This document shows positions 5,738-12,159 of a DNA stretch of 24,988 nt, in pieces (position 1 is the first letter of the stretch; each line of letters begins with the position of its first letter). Origin of the DNA: a virus; IMG/VR virus record IMGVR_UViG_3300021406_000167, positions 1-24,988 of that record. The stretch is one strand, 5' to 3'. Made by a program: the position numbers and the translations under genes. The notes beneath the pieces were generated by a model, which was not told the DNA's origin, made no database searches, and saw only the letters and a list, made by a program, of their open reading frames with translations.

Positions 5738-6165
5738 CCGAAACCATCTTCGGCGAGCTCGTCCGCGACTGGCGGCGCGCTACCAGTCACCTGCACCACC
5801 ACGAAGTTACGATGACCGCGAATCCAGCGGTCCACACCCCCGAAGGAGCACCCGAAATGAGCCTCACCGACGTCGTAGCCGCCTTCAAAACCCACCTCGA
5901 AAACGGCGAAGCCGAGCTCCGCACCGTCCTCGACGAGCACGTGCCCGGCCTCGTCGCCCTCGCCGAGAAAGTCGAGAACGACCCCCTCATCCAGGCCGCC
6001 GAAGCCGCCGCGCTCCCGCCCGGCGCCAAGCAGCTCGTCGCCGACTTCATCACCAAGCTCGCCGAGACGTTCCCGCAGCAGGCAGACACCCCAGTCGCGC
6101 CGGAAGCACCCGCAGAGCCCGTACAGCCGGAACAGCCCGCCGAGCCCGCGCCACAGCCCGCGTGA
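5734..6165 (+). CDS. hypothetical protein with Pro/Ala/Glu-rich tail
   Basis: Two starts are possible. ATG 5734 overlaps the previous stop as ATGA and gives 143 residues. ATG 5857 has GAAGGAG at 5842-5848 and gives 102 residues beginning MSLTDVVAAFKTHLENGEAE. The second may be the main start, with the first 41 residues (Arg/His-rich, including HLHHHE) being optional or a separate short product. The core (about 45-110 in the long form) is helical and acidic, with ELRTVLDEHVPGLVALAEKV. The C-terminal ~30 residues are a low-complexity PAEP/QPE repeat likely to be disordered. The function is unknown. Confidence 0.6.
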   Translation: MTETIFGELVRDWRRATSHLHHHEVTMTANPAVHTPEGAPEMSLTDVVAAFKTHLENGEAELRTVLDEHVPGLVALAEKVENDPLIQAAEAAALPPGAKQLVADFITKLAETFPQQADTPVAPEAPAEPVQPEQPAEPAPQPA

Positions 6166-6461
6166 GCCAGCACGACACGACGGAGGGCCGCGCTGGCAAC
6201 GGCGCGGCCCCTCCGGCTGACTGCCGGCTCCCGTGCGACGACGACTGCGAGATCGGCCGCCGTCACTGCGAGAACTGGCACCGGCCGAACCACAAGCCCG
6301 ACTGGCACGACCCGGAAGCATGCGACCGCAACTGCCGGCCACCGCTCACCGAAGCCGAATACGCCGCCACGCTGCCCGGGCGCATGAACGCTGTCGCGGC
6401 CGAGCTGAACGAGCGCCTGGCCGACGTCCTGCCAGACGGCATGAGATTCGAGTGGCGATGA
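6162..6461 (+). CDS. hypothetical Cys/His-rich protein
   Basis: GTG 6162 overlaps the preceding stop as GTGA. The 99-residue product has a Cys/His-rich centre (about 21-60): CRLPCDDDCE, RRHCENWHRPNHKPDWHDP and CDRNC. Six cysteines and several histidines within 40 residues suggest metal binding or a disulfide-linked fold, though the spacing does not match a zinc-finger type I know. The C-terminal half is an amphipathic helix (MNAVAAELNERLADVLPDGM). It overlaps the next gene by four bases. Confidence 0.6.
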   Translation: MSQHDTTEGRAGNGAAPPADCRLPCDDDCEIGRRHCENWHRPNHKPDWHDPEACDRNCRPPLTEAEYAATLPGRMNAVAAELNERLADVLPDGMRFEWR

Positions 6462-6688
6462 CGCCGGAACAGTTCGAGGCGCTCGTACGACGCGAACTGA
6501 AAACGCGCGACGCGCAACGGCGCACGCGGCTAGGCGACCAGATCGCCCAAGCCGCAGCCGACGGCGCGTTCATCAACGCGGTGATGACCGCAGCCGGATT
6601 CGGTGCCTCAGCAGACGCCGAAGAAGCCGTGCGGAAAGGCGCGCGGATGCGGCAGCTGAACGAAGCCGCCGCATTCGGCGACGAATGA
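6458..6688 (+). CDS. hypothetical small helical protein
   Basis: ATG 6458 overlaps the preceding TGA. The 76-residue protein is nearly all helix and highly charged (MTPEQFEALVRRELKTRDAQ), with a short nonpolar section AAADGAFINAVMTAAGFGA. I do not recognise it. There is no membrane span long enough to be convincing. It ends 15 bases before the next start, which has its own ribosome site. Confidence 0.6.
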   Translation: MTPEQFEALVRRELKTRDAQRRTRLGDQIAQAAADGAFINAVMTAAGFGASADAEEAVRKGARMRQLNEAAAFGDE

Positions 6689-6703
6689 AATCGGAGGAAC
6701 CAC

Positions 6704-6988
6704 ATGACCATCCCGCAGCCAGCACCGGTCCCTGCCTGGGACGAAGGCAACCACCTGCTCGGCGGAGGACCCGCCCAGCTCTCCACCAAGCTCACCGACA
6801 CCCCGTTCGGGCAGATGCTCGCCATGACCGTCCGCACCACCTCAGCCACCGTCACCGTGTTCCTCGCCGGACCCGACGCCAAAACATGGGCAGCGCAGCT
6901 AACCAGGGACTCAGCGCTCATGTCCGGAGCCGGGCTTGTCGTGGCGAACGGAGTGGTGCCGAAGGCAAAAGGCGGCGACGGCTCGTGA
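6704..6988 (+). CDS. hypothetical protein, small-gene operon
   Basis: ATG 6704 follows CGGAGGAACCAC, a clear Shine-Dalgarno. The 94-residue product has a Pro-rich start and then an alternating strand-like section (about 42-66, MTVRTTSATVTVFLAGPDA), a short helix (KTWAAQLTRDSALMSG) and a final strand (AGLVVANGVVPKAK). This looks like a small alpha/beta domain. Proteins of this type are common among actinophage early genes and remain without function. The stop overlaps the next start as GTGA. Confidence 0.62.
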   Translation: MTIPQPAPVPAWDEGNHLLGGGPAQLSTKLTDTPFGQMLAMTVRTTSATVTVFLAGPDAKTWAAQLTRDSALMSGAGLVVANGVVPKAKGGDGS

Positions 6989-7215
6989 ACCGTCAGCAAC
7001 TCGACCAGCGCAACGCCGACACCATCCGCAAGCACTACCGCGCCCTCACCGACAACAGCGGCCAGCCATCACAGCAGCTGCTCGACGACCTCGCCGCGAT
7101 CGCCGACGAACACCGCGGTGAACATGCTCCGGTCGAGATCATCCCCGTCGAGCCGAAGACGGTGCTGCCGAAGTCTGCGCCGCGGCGCACGCCAGCACGC
7201 AGGACCGTGAAATGA
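6985..7215 (+). CDS. hypothetical small basic protein
   Basis: GTG 6985 sits in a GTGA overlap with the previous stop. The 76-residue protein has two predicted helices (NRQQLDQRNADTIRKHYRAL and QQLLDDLAAIADEHRG) and a basic, Pro-rich tail (PKSAPRRTPARRTVK) that could bind nucleic acid. I do not recognise it. The stop overlaps the next ATG, continuing the coupled series. Confidence 0.6.
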   Translation: MNRQQLDQRNADTIRKHYRALTDNSGQPSQQLLDDLAAIADEHRGEHAPVEIIPVEPKTVLPKSAPRRTPARRTVK

Positions 7216-7463
7216 GCGCCCGCTACTGGGTCCTGGTCACCGACCAGCTCATGGCCAGCGACCCGCAATGGCCCGAAGGCCTCCGCATCGTCGAGCCTGA
7301 CGACTGCGACACGTACTGCGAGCGCGACGCGCCGCCCGGCACCAGCTGGGAGCTGTTCGAAGATGACGGCGCGCCTGCCAGCCTGGCCGGCGAGTACGTC
7401 GAGCTCGCATTCAGTCGCAGCGCCGACAAGGTCATGATCGCCAGCAGGACTCCCTCGATCTGA
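7212..7463 (+). CDS. hypothetical acidic protein
   Basis: ATG 7212 overlaps the preceding stop as ATGA. The 83-residue acidic product reads as a compact alpha/beta fold: YWVLVTDQLMAS, then RIVEPDDCDTYCERDAPPGT, then SWELFEDDG and YVELAFSR. The two cysteines four residues apart (DCDTYCE) are notable, but no known motif fits. The stop and the HNH start overlap as TGATG. Confidence 0.6.
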   Translation: MSARYWVLVTDQLMASDPQWPEGLRIVEPDDCDTYCERDAPPGTSWELFEDDGAPASLAGEYVELAFSRSADKVMIASRTPSI

Positions 7464-7756
7464 TGCCCTGGGAGACCGCGCGGAAAGACCCCGCCTACGG
7501 CACAGCCGCCTGGCGGCGCGCCCGCGACGCCTGCCTCCGCCGCGCCAACTGGCGATGCGAGATCCAGATCCCAGGCACCTGCACCGGCGCCGCCAGCGAA
7601 GCCGACCACATCGACGGCCTAGCCAACGACCCAGACCACAAGCGGCTCCGCGCCGCCTGCACCCCATGCCACCGCTCCGTCACCGCCCAGCAAGGCGGCG
7701 GCGCACGAGGCAAGCAGGCAGCAGACCCAGAACCACACCCGCGGACAGCATGGTAA
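7463..7756 (+). CDS. HNH endonuclease
   Basis: The 97-residue protein is one HNH nuclease domain. The pattern is WRRARDACLRRANWRCEI (17-34) with Cys32, then Cys40, the SEADHIDGL segment (45-53) with catalytic His49, Asn55, and CTPCH (66-70) giving the second zinc Cys pair and the final His70. HNH proteins beside the terminase genes are needed for DNA packaging in HK97-like phages, where they assist the terminase in cutting at cos. Its position just before the small terminase gene and the structured gap fits that role. ATG 7463 is coupled to the upstream stop (TGATG). Confidence 0.92.
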   Translation: MPWETARKDPAYGTAAWRRARDACLRRANWRCEIQIPGTCTGAASEADHIDGLANDPDHKRLRAACTPCHRSVTAQQGGGARGKQAADPEPHPRTAW

Positions 7757-7808
7757 AGCGGATCATCTGGAAGCCGAGAAATCCGGCGCGCGTGCACGAT
7801 GAGTTATC

Positions 7809-7860
7809 GCAGATCAGAGCGATGTCGCATGTATTCAAATACATCACGCATCTGACCTGC
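7809..7860. repeat. 52-bp imperfect inverted repeat
   Basis: Bases 7809-7818 (GCAGATCAGA) pair with 7851-7860 with one mismatch, and the stem extends by three more pairs past a single bulge. At the centre, ATGTATT (7829-7835) is the exact complement of AATACAT (7838-7844) around CA. The AT-rich centre is unusual for this window. It may be a terminator, a packaging signal or an operator. Confidence 0.65.
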
Positions 7861-7941
7861 GGAAATATGCGAAAAGTCCAGTGAGATCGGCCCCTCACCA
7901 GAGCCGCCCGCCCTATTCTCCCCCCCTTGAATCATCAAGCA

Positions 7942-8016
7942 GCGTGACGCGTGACGCCTTGACCGTTCGAATACCCGCTCTGACCGCGCCGGATGGTGAC
8001 CGCTCCCGGCGTGACG
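7942..8016. repeat. GCGTGACG / TGACCG short direct repeats
   Basis: GCGTGACG occurs at 7942-7949, 7949-7956 and 8009-8016. TGACCG occurs at 7960-7965, 7981-7986 and 7997-8002. They lie within 110 bases upstream of the small terminase start and could be terminase-binding repeats, but short GC-rich words recur easily by chance. Confidence 0.3.
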
Positions 8017-8056
8017 GTACCCCTCCGCTCGCGTCCAGGCGCGTAAATTCGTGTCC

Positions 8057-8434
8057 ATGAGCACGTCAGCGGAGCGGATGAGGGCCCTCCGGGCCCGGCG
8101 GGCCGCATCGGCTGAGCCGCGCGATGACGCGCCGCCCCTCGACCCGGTAGGGCCCGCCGTTGAGGCCTCGATCGCGGCGCTCGAGCTCGGCGACCGGGAC
8201 CAAGCGGCCGCGGCGCTGGCCCGCCGGTACGCGGAGGTCATGGACAACGCGAAGGACCCGGTGTGGGCGACCCGGTGGATCGGGCCGCTGCTGCTGCGGT
8301 CCCTCGAGGAGCTCGGCGCGACGCCGAAATCCCGTCCAGCGGCCAGGAAGAACCCCGGCCCGGCCCGGGAGAACCGGGTGGCGCAGCTGCGCACCGCCCA
8401 CGCGTCGGCGAAGGCGAAGAGGACGGCTAGCTGA
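8057..8434 (+). CDS. terminase small subunit-like protein
   Basis: ATG 8057 is chosen over the in-frame GTG 8051. The product of 125 residues is basic at both ends (MSTSAERMRALRARRA and a Lys/Ala/Arg tail). A central helical part (about 32-90) contains VGPAVEASIAALELGDRDQA and DPVWATRWIGPLLLRSLEEL. Short actinophage small terminases placed before the large subunit have this size and layout; the HTH is not obvious. Small terminase recognises the packaging site and hands DNA to the motor. The gene ends overlapping by eight bases with the convergent large-terminase gene, so both 3' ends are shared. The role is inferred mainly from position and shape. Confidence 0.6.
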   Translation: MSTSAERMRALRARRAASAEPRDDAPPLDPVGPAVEASIAALELGDRDQAAAALARRYAEVMDNAKDPVWATRWIGPLLLRSLEELGATPKSRPAARKNPGPARENRVAQLRTAHASAKAKRTAS

Positions 8435-9953
8435 CCATCCGGATGCCGGCGCGCTTCGGTTCGGGCAGGATCAGCGCGGTGGAGAGCGCCGCGGCCGCGG
8501 CGTAGGCGGCGTCGACGTGCCCGGCGCCGCGGCGGGTGAACCGCCAGCCGTCCGCCGCGTTCAGTTTGGCCGCCCCCTTGATGTGCGCGTCGAGGAGCGG
8601 GTCGCCGGGCTGGACGATCCGGCGGCCGCGGGTGAGCCCGGCGAGCTCCATGCACACCTCGGCTACCCGCGTCCCGGTCAGCTCGACGTACGCGGGTCGG
8701 CCGGGCCGGGCCCGCTCGAGCGGGACGGCCTGGACGCCGGGCGCTGGACGGAGGATGCCCGCGAGCTCGGCGGCGGGCCCGGTGGGGTACCAGGCGACGG
8801 CGCACGGCCGGATCCGGGCGATCTTCGCGGCGAGCTCGGCCCGGGCCGCGGTGGCGGAGTCCCATGCGGCGGCGATTTCGAGGCGGCCGCGGCCGTCGGG
8901 CATGCGGGCGGCGACAGCGAGGGTGGCGTGCTCGCCGTCGGGGGCGACGTCGAAGCCGACGGCGAGCCGCTTGCGGTAGGGGTCCATGTTCCCGGCCGCG
9001 TCGGTGCAGTCTTTCCAGGCGGCGAAGTTGACGGCGCCGTCGAGCTGCTCGACGCGCTGGCAGAGGACTTCGGTCCTGTAGATGGCTGGCGGGTCGGTGG
9101 TGAGCGCGGTCCGGATCGCGGCTTCGGAGACGGTGTGGCCGAGGCCGGGGTTGGCTTGGCGGATCTGGTCCCAGTCGTCGAGCGCGCAGTCGTCTTCGCC
9201 GGACCATTCGAACAGGCCGATGGACGGGTCGCGGCCGGACAGGGCGGCGTCGCGGAGCTGGTTGAGGACGACGGAGCCGTCGTCTCCGGCGTTGGACATG
9301 CACCAGATCTGGCTGTCGGGCCTGGCCATGGTGGTTTTGGAGAGGGCGGCCCACGCGTTCCAGTTCCGCTGTTCGCGGAGCTCGTCGATGTTGAGCTCGT
9401 CGATTGACAGGCCGCGGCCGGCTTTCCTGTTGCTGGCGGCGATCTTGTACCGGCCGCCGCCGGCCAGCGTCAGCGACTCGTCGTATTCGTCGTCGTCGTA
9501 GTCGAGCTCGCGGCCGTGGTCGATGTCGAGGCGGAACCATTCGTCGCCGTTGACGCGGCGGACCTGGGCGAGGTCCTCGCGGAGGTCGGGGCTGGCCTCG
9601 ATGGTTTCCAGGGCCATGGACCATTGCTCGCGGGCGAGGCTGACGTCCTGGGCGACGCCGAGGACCAGGCGGGCGCCGTCGATGTGGAGCCGCCACAGCG
9701 ACACGGTCCGCTTGACCGAGCTTTTCCCGTTCTGGCGGGCGACTAGGACGATGATCACGCGGAACCGGTAGAAGCCGTCCGGCTGCAGTTCCATCGCGTG
9801 GATGACGAGCCACCGCTGCCAGGGCAGCAGCGGTTCTCCGACGGTGTCGGCGAAGTCGGCGATCGCGTACCCGTGGGAGGTGCGCCGGTTCAGGGGCCGC
9901 AGCGGGGGTGTCCATAGCCGCGGCTGGGTCCGGCCGAGCAGCCTGGAAGCCAT
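8427..9953 (-). CDS. terminase large subunit
   Basis: The 508-residue protein is the packaging ATPase and nuclease. PLLPWQRWLVIHAMEL (41-56) is the usual entry motif. VARQNGKS (71-78) is the Walker A variant typical of this actinophage branch. NIDEL (188-192) is the Walker B acidic pair, and SNAGDDGSVVL (220-230) is the coupling C-motif region. The C-terminal nuclease begins at AVGFDVAPDGEHATL (about residue 326), with the catalytic Asp in GFD, and ends near GHVDAAYAAAAAL. It makes staggered or headful cuts and pumps DNA into the prohead with portal. Unlike every other head gene here it is on the minus strand, ending tail to tail with the small subunit and starting next to a divergent control region. 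Confidence 0.95.
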   Translation of the reverse strand: MASRLLGRTQPRLWTPPLRPLNRRTSHGYAIADFADTVGEPLLPWQRWLVIHAMELQPDGFYRFRVIIVLVARQNGKSSVKRTVSLWRLHIDGARLVLGVAQDVSLAREQWSMALETIEASPDLREDLAQVRRVNGDEWFRLDIDHGRELDYDDDEYDESLTLAGGGRYKIAASNRKAGRGLSIDELNIDELREQRNWNAWAALSKTTMARPDSQIWCMSNAGDDGSVVLNQLRDAALSGRDPSIGLFEWSGEDDCALDDWDQIRQANPGLGHTVSEAAIRTALTTDPPAIYRTEVLCQRVEQLDGAVNFAAWKDCTDAAGNMDPYRKRLAVGFDVAPDGEHATLAVAARMPDGRGRLEIAAAWDSATAARAELAAKIARIRPCAVAWYPTGPAAELAGILRPAPGVQAVPLERARPGRPAYVELTGTRVAEVCMELAGLTRGRRIVQPGDPLLDAHIKGAAKLNAADGWRFTRRGAGHVDAAYAAAAALSTALILPEPKRAGIRMVS

Positions 9954-10018
9954 CTTTTGGTGGTTTCAGACAATCCGGCGCGCCGTACGGCGCGATCTTT
10001 TGTAGGTTTCCACAATCC
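9952..10018. promoter_or_regulatory. paired repeat motif in divergent terminase/late-gene control region
   Basis: ATCTTTTGGTGGTTTCAGAC followed by AATCC (9952-9976) and ATCTTTTGTAGGTTTCCACA followed by ATCC (9995-10018) are two copies of one ~24-bp motif, 43 bases apart. The motif is itself a rough palindrome (TTGTaGG...CCaCAA). A related pair occurs at 19334-19396. They lie between the leftward large terminase and the rightward portal operon and are likely regulator-binding sites or promoter elements. TTGTAG (10000-10005) with GTTAAT (10023-10028) is a weak -35/-10 fit at 17-bp spacing. Confidence 0.6.
9979..9994. promoter_or_regulatory. 16-bp perfect palindrome between the paired motifs
   Basis: CGCGCCGTACGGCGCG reads the same on both strands and fills the gap between the two repeat motifs. 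It may be a second operator in the divergent control region or a small hairpin in the leftward leader. Confidence 0.6.
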
Positions 10019-10065
10019 CGATGTTAATGTTGCTGCCGTGACCTGCCTGGACATCCGGGGCTGAC

Positions 10066-10323
10066 ATGACGGCGGTGCCGCTGCGCCGCCTGTCGTACCG
10101 TCACGCCCGGACCCGGCTGCGGCCGGTGTTCCGTCGCGCCGCCCAGCTGGCAAAGCCGGTCCGGCCAGCCGCCGCGAACCTCGCCGCGATGCCTCTGCAT
10201 GTCGCTGGCCTCGCGTGCGCCGACTTCGCCGCGTTCCATCTGCCCGACCCTCACTTCTGGGGCTGGCTGCTGACCGGCGTGTCGCTGATCTGGCTCGAGC
10301 ACGTGATCGCGGACGAGTCATGA
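10066..10323 (+). CDS. small membrane-associated protein
   Basis: The 85-residue product has a very basic N-terminus (RRLSYRHARTRLRPVFRRAA) followed by two hydrophobic stretches: LAAMPLHVAGLACADFAAFH (about 39-58) and HFWGWLLTGVSLIWLEHVIA (about 63-82). This looks like a small protein with two membrane segments or a hairpin, cytoplasmic side basic. Similar short proteins often sit between terminase and portal in actinophages; no function is established. ATG 10066 is the first start of the rightward late operon. The stop overlaps the next ATG. Confidence 0.7.
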   Translation: MTAVPLRRLSYRHARTRLRPVFRRAAQLAKPVRPAAANLAAMPLHVAGLACADFAAFHLPDPHFWGWLLTGVSLIWLEHVIADES

Positions 10324-10634
10324 CCGGCATCCCGCTGCGTGTCATCGACTGCCCGCCTCCGGCCTACGCGCCGCTGATCGCTGACGGCACGATCCAGCCG
10401 GGCGACTGCTGGCGCGACCCGGACTGGGATGCGGACGGCCGCGAGTGCTGGACTGTCGTGCTGCCGAACCGGCGCGCCTGGCGTACGACACTCCATGCGT
10501 CCGACGGTGACCGGGGCATGTGGGCTGTCACCGGTACCGCGCCGGATCTCACGGTCAGCCCGTCGATCTTCGATCACTCGCCCGGCAATGAGTGGCATGG
10601 CTGGATCCGCAACGGCGAGCTGGTGCCTGCATGA
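10320..10634 (+). CDS. DUF6527-like protein
   Basis: ATG 10320 overlaps the previous stop as ATGA. The 104-residue protein has WTVVLPNRRAWRTTLHASDG in the middle and then GTAPDLTVSPSIFDH and EWHGWIRNGELVPA near the end. The order of a Trp-rich strand, PSI motif and HGWxxxGE end is what I remember from the DUF6527 family, often found near phage structural or lysis genes, with unknown function. There is no membrane segment. It is coupled to portal by an ATGA overlap. Confidence 0.6.
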   Translation: MTGIPLRVIDCPPPAYAPLIADGTIQPGDCWRDPDWDADGRECWTVVLPNRRAWRTTLHASDGDRGMWAVTGTAPDLTVSPSIFDHSPGNEWHGWIRNGELVPA

Positions 10635-12091
10635 AGTCGGGGCTGCGGCGGGCGTTCCGCAATGTGGGGCCGGTGCCGATGGGTGGCGGCGGCGGGATGA
10701 TGCTGCTGCCGGGCCAGGCGGCGGGCCAGAACACGGACCTGACGCTGATCCGCGCGTACAAGAGCAACGGCACGGTCCAGAGCAATGTGAGCCTGCTGGC
10801 GAGCGCGACGGCGGCGCAGGACTGGCAGTTGTTCCGCGCTCAGCCGAAGGATGGCCGGGTCCGGTACACGACGTCGGAGCGCGGCAGTGACCAGCGCACC
10901 GAGGTTGTGCAGCATGCGGCGCTGAACGTGCTGCTGAACCCGTCGATGCTGAACGTGGGCGGGATCAAGATCCCGTTCTGGGACCGGATGGGCCTGTTCG
11001 AGATCAGCCAGATCTACATGGAGCAGACCGGCAAGGCCTACTGGGTCGTGGACCGGGGCCCGATGGAGTCGTCGATTCCGCTGGGTTTGTGGCCGGTGCG
11101 GCCGGACCGGATGACGCCGGTGCCGGACCGGGACAAGGTCCTGGCGGGCTGGGTGTACACCGCCCCGGATGGGCGTGAGCGGGTGCCGTTGCTGCCGACG
11201 GACGTGATCTGGAACCGCTACCCGGACCCGGAGGACATCTACGGCGGCTGCGGTCCCATTCAGTCGGTCCTGACCGATATCGAGGCCGCTAGGTATGCCA
11301 GCGAGTGGAACCGGAATTACTTTGTCAACAGCGCTGAGCCGGGCGGCGTGATCCAGGCGGATCACGCGATGGACGACGAGGAATTCAACCAGTTCATTAA
11401 CCGGTGGCGGGACACGCACCGGGGCGTGGCGCGGGCGCACCGGATCGCGCTGCTTGAGGCGGGCATGACGTGGGTGCCGAACCCGCACAGCCTGAAGGAC
11501 ATGGACTTCGCCACTTTGCGCGGGACGATGCGGGACATCATCCGCGAGGCCCTCGGAATGCACAAAGTAATGACGGGCGTGGTCGAGGATGTCAATAGGG
11601 CGAATGCGCAGACGGGTGAAGAGATCTTCTCGTCATGGAAAATCGACCCGCGTCTTAAGCGGTGGAAGAACGTTCTCAATTCTCAGTTCCTGCCGCTTTT
11701 CGGTACGGCTGGCACCGGCGTGGAATTCGATTATGTGTATCCGACGGTCGCGAACCGCGAGCAGGATAACGCCGAGCTGACGACCAAGACCGCCGCGGTT
11801 GCCGTCCTGGTAGGGGCCGGGTTCGACCCGGATGACGCGTGCCAGGTTGTCGGCCTGCCGCCGATGAAGATCGCGGAGAAGGCGACGCAGCAGCCCGCGT
11901 TGCCGCCCGGCTGGGTGCCCGCGGCGCCTGCAGGCGGCGACGGCGCGGCCGCCCCGGCCGGACCGGCCGGACCGGGCCGGGGCGCGAACGCTGAGGACGT
12001 GCTGCAGGCGCGGGCCGGATGGGACTCGCCCGCGTGGCAGGCGCTCATGCGGGAGCGGGCGGCATTCAACCGGATGGCGGGGGTGCGATGA
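10631..12091 (+). CDS. portal protein (HK97 family)
   Basis: ATG 10631 overlaps the preceding TGA and gives 486 residues, close to the family norm. The fold's marks are an N-terminal LIRAYKSNGTVQSNVSLLAS, then HAALNVLLNPSM, the wing region with YMEQTGKAYWVVDR, and LWPVRPDRMTPVPD. Next come VIWNRYPDPEDIYGGCGPIQ, the helix ASEWNRNYFVNSAEPGGVIQ, and REALGMHKVMTGVVEDVNRA near the crown. A low-complexity Ala/Gly/Pro stretch (about 425-455) precedes the C-terminal helix. Portal forms the dodecameric DNA gate, docks the terminase motor and later the head-tail connectors. It is the first large gene of the rightward head operon. Confidence 0.94.
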   Translation: MKSGLRRAFRNVGPVPMGGGGGMMLLPGQAAGQNTDLTLIRAYKSNGTVQSNVSLLASATAAQDWQLFRAQPKDGRVRYTTSERGSDQRTEVVQHAALNVLLNPSMLNVGGIKIPFWDRMGLFEISQIYMEQTGKAYWVVDRGPMESSIPLGLWPVRPDRMTPVPDRDKVLAGWVYTAPDGRERVPLLPTDVIWNRYPDPEDIYGGCGPIQSVLTDIEAARYASEWNRNYFVNSAEPGGVIQADHAMDDEEFNQFINRWRDTHRGVARAHRIALLEAGMTWVPNPHSLKDMDFATLRGTMRDIIREALGMHKVMTGVVEDVNRANAQTGEEIFSSWKIDPRLKRWKNVLNSQFLPLFGTAGTGVEFDYVYPTVANREQDNAELTTKTAAVAVLVGAGFDPDDACQVVGLPPMKIAEKATQQPALPPGWVPAAPAGGDGAAAPAGPAGPGRGANAEDVLQARAGWDSPAWQALMRERAAFNRMAGVR

Positions 12092-12159
12092 CGACCACCC
12101 TGACCGCAATGGCGTGCGCCGCGTACCTCATCGGTCACGGAAAGGGGACGGCCGGATGA
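12088..12159 (+). CDS. possible 23-residue micro-protein between portal and protease
   Basis: An ATG at 12088 overlaps the portal stop (ATGA), and its TGA at 12157-12159 overlaps the protease start (ATGA). The peptide MTTTLTAMACAAYLIGHGKG plus three residues is mildly hydrophobic. It may be real, or a coupling device that brings ribosomes to the protease start, which also has AAAGGGG upstream. No homology can be judged at this length. Confidence 0.4.
   Translation: MTTTLTAMACAAYLIGHGKGTAG

Larger units (their letters stand above)
7757..8056. other. 300-bp gene-free gap between HNH and small terminase; cos/pac candidate
   Basis: No open frame here looks coding. The gap contains an imperfect hairpin at 7809-7860, a CTTGA-ATCA-TCAAG inverted repeat at 7926-7939, repeated GCGTGACG words at 7942, 7949 and 8009, and three TGACCG words between 7960 and 8002. 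It is less GC-rich than flanking genes around 7800-7870. In HK97-like phages cos usually lies close to the HNH/terminase small-subunit junction, so this is where a packaging site would be expected. I cannot point to the cut itself. Confidence 0.45.

Noticed and set aside
7804-9915. Long minus-strand open frame (703 codons) overlapping the large terminase
   Set aside because: It runs in another frame of the same strand as the terminase and is almost wholly Arg/Pro/Ala. The terminase frame has clear ATPase and nuclease motifs.
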